Of a stretch of 64,000 bases of DNA, positions 60,583-64,000 are shown piece after piece. The first letter of the stretch is position 1; every line of letters begins with the position of its first letter. This DNA is from Exiguobacterium aurantiacum DSM 6208. GTDB taxonomy: Bacteria; Bacillota; Bacilli; Exiguobacteriales; Exiguobacteriaceae. The notes under the pieces were generated by a model. It had not been told where the DNA came from and made no database searches. It was given only the letters and a program-made list of their open reading frames with translations. The translations under genes were made by a program, and so were the position numbers. The DNA lies in contig NZ_JNIQ01000001.1 in NCBI RefSeq assembly GCF_000702585.1, positions 25,001 through 89,000 on the forward strand. Direction: 5' to 3'.

Positions 60583-61788
60583 ATGAATTTGCTTCACAAT
60601 CCACGATTCGTCTTCACATGGCTGTCCGGGATGACGCTGACGCTCGGCTTCTCCATCTTCTTCTTGAGCGTGTCGTGGCTCACAATCGATGTGTTACAAC
60701 AGCCGGCTTTGCTCGGAATCATTTTGACCGCCGTCTCGCTTCCGCGTGTCGTGATGATGGTGTTCGGCGGCGTCTTCGCCGACCGCTTCCAAAAGAGTCG
60801 GCTCTTATTTTTGACGAACCTCGGCCAGGCCGCACTCATGTTGGCTGTCTTGAGCCTTCATCTACTCGACCTCTACTCGGTCGCGGCACTCATCGGGATT
60901 TCCGTCATCTTCGGGATTTTGGACGGCATGTCGTACCCGGCCCTCTCGTCCCTCATCCCGTCCCTCGTCAAACAGCACGAGTTGCAACGGGCCAACTCCT
61001 TGTTCCAAGGCTCGCTCGAGCTCATGTTTGTCATCGGTCCCTTCTTAGCAGGACTACTGTTGACATGGGGCGGGTTCGGGCTCAGTTTCGGGACGGCGGC
61101 CGGACTCATCTTCCTCGCCGCTTTGTTGATCATGCCGCGCCTGATTCAAGACCGAATCCCGGCGGCGCATGTCATGTCCCTCGCTCACGTCATCGTCGAC
61201 TTAAAAGAAGGGATTCGCTACGTCTCGCATACCCCGATTTTACGGAGCGGGACGCTCTCCATCGCCATCGTCAACCTGTTCGTCATGGGGCCACTCATCA
61301 TGAGTATCCCAATCCTCGTCGGCGAGCGTGGCGGCACGGCGTTTGACTTGAGCGTCATTGAGGGCGGTCTTGCCGTCGGGACGTTCGTCGCGAGCTTCCT
61401 CGTCTTGCTGATGCGCTCGGTCCATCGCGGCCGGTTCGTCTTCCGCGCTTTGTTGCTGACAATTGCCGCGTTCCTCTTGTATACGCAAGCCCAATCGATT
61501 CCGATGCTCGCGTTGACGGCGGCGCTGAGCGGCTTCATGTTGATGCTCGTCTACTTGCCGGCGGTCACACTCATGCAGGAACATAGCGACCAAGACAAGA
61601 TTGGTCGTGTCATGAGCATCATGGCGCTCGCCGCGTCCGGTCTCGAACCGGTCGCCTTCGCCGTCTTGTCCGTACTCGTCGCGCTCGCTGTGCCGATTCA
61701 AACGTTACTCATCACGTTTGGTATAATCGGATTGGCGCTTAGTGGCCTCTTATTCGTACGGAGCCAGACGTTCCGTCACACACGATGA
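60583..61788 (+). CDS. MFS efflux transporter
   Basis: The 401-residue transporter has 12 helices. The loop GGVFADRFQKSRLLF between helices 2 and 3 is the MFS motif A variant. It resembles EntS/MFS_3-type exporters with the pattern ILDGMSYPALSSLIPSLVK. GAGG precedes the ATG. It is the first gene of an operon with a MarR regulator, suggesting drug or metabolite export with autoregulation. Confidence 0.88.
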   Translation: MNLLHNPRFVFTWLSGMTLTLGFSIFFLSVSWLTIDVLQQPALLGIILTAVSLPRVVMMVFGGVFADRFQKSRLLFLTNLGQAALMLAVLSLHLLDLYSVAALIGISVIFGILDGMSYPALSSLIPSLVKQHELQRANSLFQGSLELMFVIGPFLAGLLLTWGGFGLSFGTAAGLIFLAALLIMPRLIQDRIPAAHVMSLAHVIVDLKEGIRYVSHTPILRSGTLSIAIVNLFVMGPLIMSIPILVGERGGTAFDLSVIEGGLAVGTFVASFLVLLMRSVHRGRFVFRALLLTIAAFLLYTQAQSIPMLALTAALSGFMLMLVYLPAVTLMQEHSDQDKIGRVMSIMALAASGLEPVAFAVLSVLVALAVPIQTLLITFGIIGLALSGLLFVRSQTFRHTR

Positions 61789-61802
61789 AAGGAGAACGAC
61801 CT

Positions 61803-62234
61803 TTGAACGAGACACGCAAACAACAAGTCATCGAGATGTATCGTCAAATCGACGAGCTCGACTTATTGTTCACCAAATACTTCACCGATTTGAACGAGTT
61901 CCAACTCAGCTATCAGCAAGAACAGATGCTACTCCTCTTCAAACGACAAGAGACATGGACGACGACAGAAATCGCGACGAAGATGAACATCTCGAAAAGC
62001 GCCGTCAGCCAAGTGCTCAAAGTGCTCGAACAGCGTGAGTTCGTCCAGAAAAAGAAGAACCCGGACAACCTGCGTGAGAGTTTCATCCGCCTCGGTCCGC
62101 TCGGCCATGCATACTCGAAGCAAATCGATGCCATCGAGGAACGGCTCGCCGAAGAGATGTTCTCTGTCCTTGAGGACGAGGAGATGAAAATGATCAACCG
62201 CTCGCTCGCGTTGATGATTCAACGGTTCAAATAA
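61803..62234 (+). CDS. MarR-family regulator
   Basis: The 143-residue protein has a winged helix (TTTEIATKMNISKSAVSQVLKV, in parts IATKMNISKSAVSQ and EQREFVQKKKNPDN for the wing) between N- and C-terminal dimerisation helices. AAAGGAG lies 8 nt before a TTG at 61803; an ATG at 61785 overlaps the MFS stop but would put the ribosome site inside the gene. It likely represses its own operon. Confidence 0.87.
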   Translation: MNETRKQQVIEMYRQIDELDLLFTKYFTDLNEFQLSYQQEQMLLLFKRQETWTTTEIATKMNISKSAVSQVLKVLEQREFVQKKKNPDNLRESFIRLGPLGHAYSKQIDAIEERLAEEMFSVLEDEEMKMINRSLALMIQRFK

Positions 62235-62275
62235 AAAATGCGTATCGTCCCACGTGTGGGAGGATACGCATTTTT
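62233..62275. terminator. Bidirectional terminator
   Basis: AAAAATGCGTATC and GATACGCATTTTT, with an inner TCCCAC/GTGGGA stem, form a long hairpin between the convergent MarR and amine-oxidase genes. Confidence 0.93.
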
Positions 62276-62277
62276 GG

Positions 62278-63318
62278 TTAGAATGGCTCGACGACACGGA
62301 TGGCTGACCGAAGCGCCCCTTCGACATGACCGCCGAAGAAGGAGTCCGTTTCCGTCCCGGCGAAAGACAAATACTTTGCCCAACCGGCGTCTACTGGAAT
62401 CGGTCCATAGACAGGAAAATCGATCATCGGTGCCGTATCTTCAACCGTCGCCGTGTATCGGTCGCTCGCCCAATCGACGAATAAGACGTCACGCGGGTGG
62501 CGCGCCTCTTCCCCGAATAGTCGTACAAGTTGATCAATGACGCGACGATTCAGCTCGTCCCGTTCGAGCAACGCACGCTCGGTAGCAGGTAATCGGAAGA
62601 AACCGAATAACGCCGCAAGTCCATCCGGTTGCGAGGCGTCATGCACCTCCTGCAGCACCCCGGCCCAGCTCATCCCTTGACCGGATTGGCCTTGGTCCCG
62701 CCAAAACGGATGATCGTAAACGGCGAGCACTTTCGCCTGACCGGCCATCCAAGTCGGGATAGACGCTAGCTTCGCTTTCGTCGTCTCAGACAGTTCTGGT
62801 TGAAACGCGATGCGTGAGATGAGCCGAGGCGGGATGGCTAAGATGGCGTGCGTGAACGTTTCAGTCTCTCCTCGTTCGAGCTCGATGGCGACTCCACGCT
62901 CGACCTGTCTCATCGAGGTGACCGTCGACTGAAGTTGAATCGTATGGGGCGGTAAGGTTGCTGCGAGTGCGGTCGTCAAGCTGGCCATGCCACCGACGAG
63001 TCGCATCGATGGGACCACGTGTCCTGGTGGAAGCGTATGGCGTTCGATGACACCGAACTGACGCTCGAGCATCAAGTCACCGGTCGCTTGTTGGGGGAAC
63101 ACTTGGAGGTCGAGCTGGTCGACTAGCCGCACCATCGTCTTTTCCGTATCCGGCCAATACCAGGTCGGACCGAGGTCGAAGCCGTCATGGCTCAACACCC
63201 GTCCCCCGATGCGGTCGCGTGCTTCAAAAACGGTAACGTCATAGCCTTTATCGATGAGGAGCGACGCGGCATACAAGCCGCTCACGCCGGCTCCGATAAT
63301 CGCAATTGATGGATTCAT
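62278..63318 (-). CDS. FAD-dependent amine oxidase
   Basis: The 346-residue flavoprotein has the FAD motif IAIIGAGVSGLYAASLL at its N-terminus, then EARDRIGGRV and DLGPTWYWP, as in the monoamine oxidase family. The C-terminal FAD contact lies in YLSFAGTETDSFFGGHVEGAL (as FAGTETDSFFGGHVEGA). It would oxidise an amine, or a related compound, with O2. It is a single-gene unit, somewhat short for the family. Confidence 0.88.
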   Translation of the reverse strand: MNPSIAIIGAGVSGLYAASLLIDKGYDVTVFEARDRIGGRVLSHDGFDLGPTWYWPDTEKTMVRLVDQLDLQVFPQQATGDLMLERQFGVIERHTLPPGHVVPSMRLVGGMASLTTALAATLPPHTIQLQSTVTSMRQVERGVAIELERGETETFTHAILAIPPRLISRIAFQPELSETTKAKLASIPTWMAGQAKVLAVYDHPFWRDQGQSGQGMSWAGVLQEVHDASQPDGLAALFGFFRLPATERALLERDELNRRVIDQLVRLFGEEARHPRDVLFVDWASDRYTATVEDTAPMIDFPVYGPIPVDAGWAKYLSFAGTETDSFFGGHVEGALRSAIRVVEPF

Positions 63319-63411
63319 GAAAATGCACCTTCTTTGTATGTGGTGTTCCTATTATACTGAAAACGATACATATACATGATTTGAGCGAATCGCTCGGGAA
63401 AGGCGTTACAT

Positions 63412-63693
63412 ATGAAACGATTTTTTTATTATCTTTTATTACCATACATCTTGTTCATGCGAGGGTTATCTCGATTTATTAAAACGGAAGCTGCCATGTC
63501 CAATGTCTTTTTACTGTGCTTCGTCCCTGTCCATATTCTCATCATTGGATATGGCATTTCAGAATCGCTCTTCCTAGAGGTTGTCAGTGTACTTTATCTA
63601 TTTGCAGGATTGTTTGCCCCGATGCTTTATTTCGATTCGGATGTCCGGCGAGGGCAAGCAAAACCAGACAATCTCCCACGTAAGACACGATAA
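63412..63693 (+). CDS. Small two-to-three-helix membrane protein
   Basis: The 93-residue protein has an N-terminal helix (FFYYLLLPYILFM), a second region VFLLCFVPVHILIIGYGI, a third EVVSVLYLFAGLFAPMLYF and a charged tail DSDVRRGQAKPDN. Family unknown. A decayed copy of it follows downstream at 63718, which supports it as a real gene that once duplicated. Confidence 0.62.
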   Translation: MKRFFYYLLLPYILFMRGLSRFIKTEAAMSNVFLLCFVPVHILIIGYGISESLFLEVVSVLYLFAGLFAPMLYFDSDVRRGQAKPDNLPRKTR

Positions 63694-63717
63694 CGTGTTT
63701 AGAAAGGTTTTACCAAC

Positions 63718-63971
63718 ATGTCCAATACAGTCATGACGCTACTTTATCCGTTCCTCGTAGACATTCGCCTATTTTTCTCGATTCAAAAGAGGTAAAACGT
63801 TCATGTATTTTCTTACCTTGCTATGTATGCTCGTATTCGAGGGATTATTGTTTTTTTGAAGTCATCTACATTCCCGTTTTGCTCAAGTTATTGATTCAAC
63901 TATACGTTTTGGTAGGAATGCTTTATGTCGAATTATATTTTGATGATTTAGACGAACCGAAATCGTTTTGA
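63718..63971 (+). pseudogene. Decayed tandem copy of the 63412 membrane gene
   Basis: Three short frames in a row resemble the 63412 protein. The first (63718-63795) ends TLLYPFLVDIRLFFSIQKR, like LLLPYILFMRGLSRFIKTE. The second (from 63803) reads MYFLTLLCMLVFEGLLFF and is broken at a run of seven T near 63851. The third continues EVIYIPVLLKLL to VELYFDDLDEPKSF, like APMLYFDSDVRRG. Removing one T joins the second and third parts. Confidence 0.62.
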
Positions 63972-64000
63972 ACGACGACTACAATCGTGGAAGGAACAAC

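Noticed and set aside
1-64000. rRNA, tRNA, CRISPR arrays, replication origin, phage genes
   Set aside because: I looked for anticodon-arm patterns, rRNA signatures, DnaA-box clusters, integrases and structural phage genes and saw none.

Overview
The window reads as the chromosome of a low-to-mid GC Bacillota of the order Bacillales. An Exiguobacterium-like organism is my best guess (inference). The reasons are Shine-Dalgarno-led genes with some TTG/GTG starts, the Bacillus-type order moxR - DUF58 - transglutaminase - guaA - pbuG, two guanine riboswitches, a glmS ribozyme, cre/CcpA-type sites, PTS operons with PRD regulators, and a C30-type carotenoid desaturase. No rRNA, tRNA or CRISPR array was seen.

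Layout. 1-7.1 kb (minus): purine genes pbuG (partial) and guaA, each behind its own guanine riboswitch, preceded by a three-gene moxR/DUF58/transglutaminase operon. 7.2-10.4 kb: a flavin reductase-like protein, an orphan histidine kinase and a small unknown gene. 10.4-19.7 kb: two inverted, diverged copies of one IS30-family element, each with its own 4-bp target duplication and each sitting between two convergent terminators. Between them lie an AT-rich cassette (11.5-14.1 kb), an SH3b amidase, a GNAT acetyltransferase and a MHYT-GGDEF-EAL protein with a broken GGDEF motif. 19.7-25.3 kb: the mannitol PTS locus mtlAFD with mtlR and an extra stand-alone EIIB-like protein. 25.4-27.4 kb: glmS with its ribozyme. 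29.5-33.9 kb: a GntR-regulated cellobiose/beta-glucoside PTS operon. 35.2-41.1 kb: a LacI-regulated beta-glucoside ABC transporter with a second GH1 enzyme. 41.2-52.3 kb: an AT-rich surface protein, a TetR/MFS efflux pair, a glucosaminidase, a methyltransferase, two ABC exporters, a carotenoid desaturase and several very small membrane proteins. 52.3-60.4 kb: a dense array of small four-helix membrane proteins mixed with a SUKH protein and a YdcZ-Crp-YdcZ operon. 60.5-64 kb: a MarR/MFS pair, a flavin amine oxidase and a decaying tandem duplicate.

The most interesting system is the AT-rich cassette at 11.5-14.1 kb. A minus-strand XRE-TPR regulator of RNPP type stands divergent to a two-gene operon. 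That operon encodes a protein resembling an LpxL-type acyltransferase without the usual catalytic His, and an 83-residue secreted precursor made of a signal peptide plus three 17-residue repeats and a truncated fourth, each carrying VDEMPRLT or a variant. I read it as a peptide quorum-sensing system with a multi-copy pheromone precursor. The second notable signal is a family of about 14 paralogous four-helix proteins, spread over four loci and including a split member, possibly a poly-immunity array (inference).
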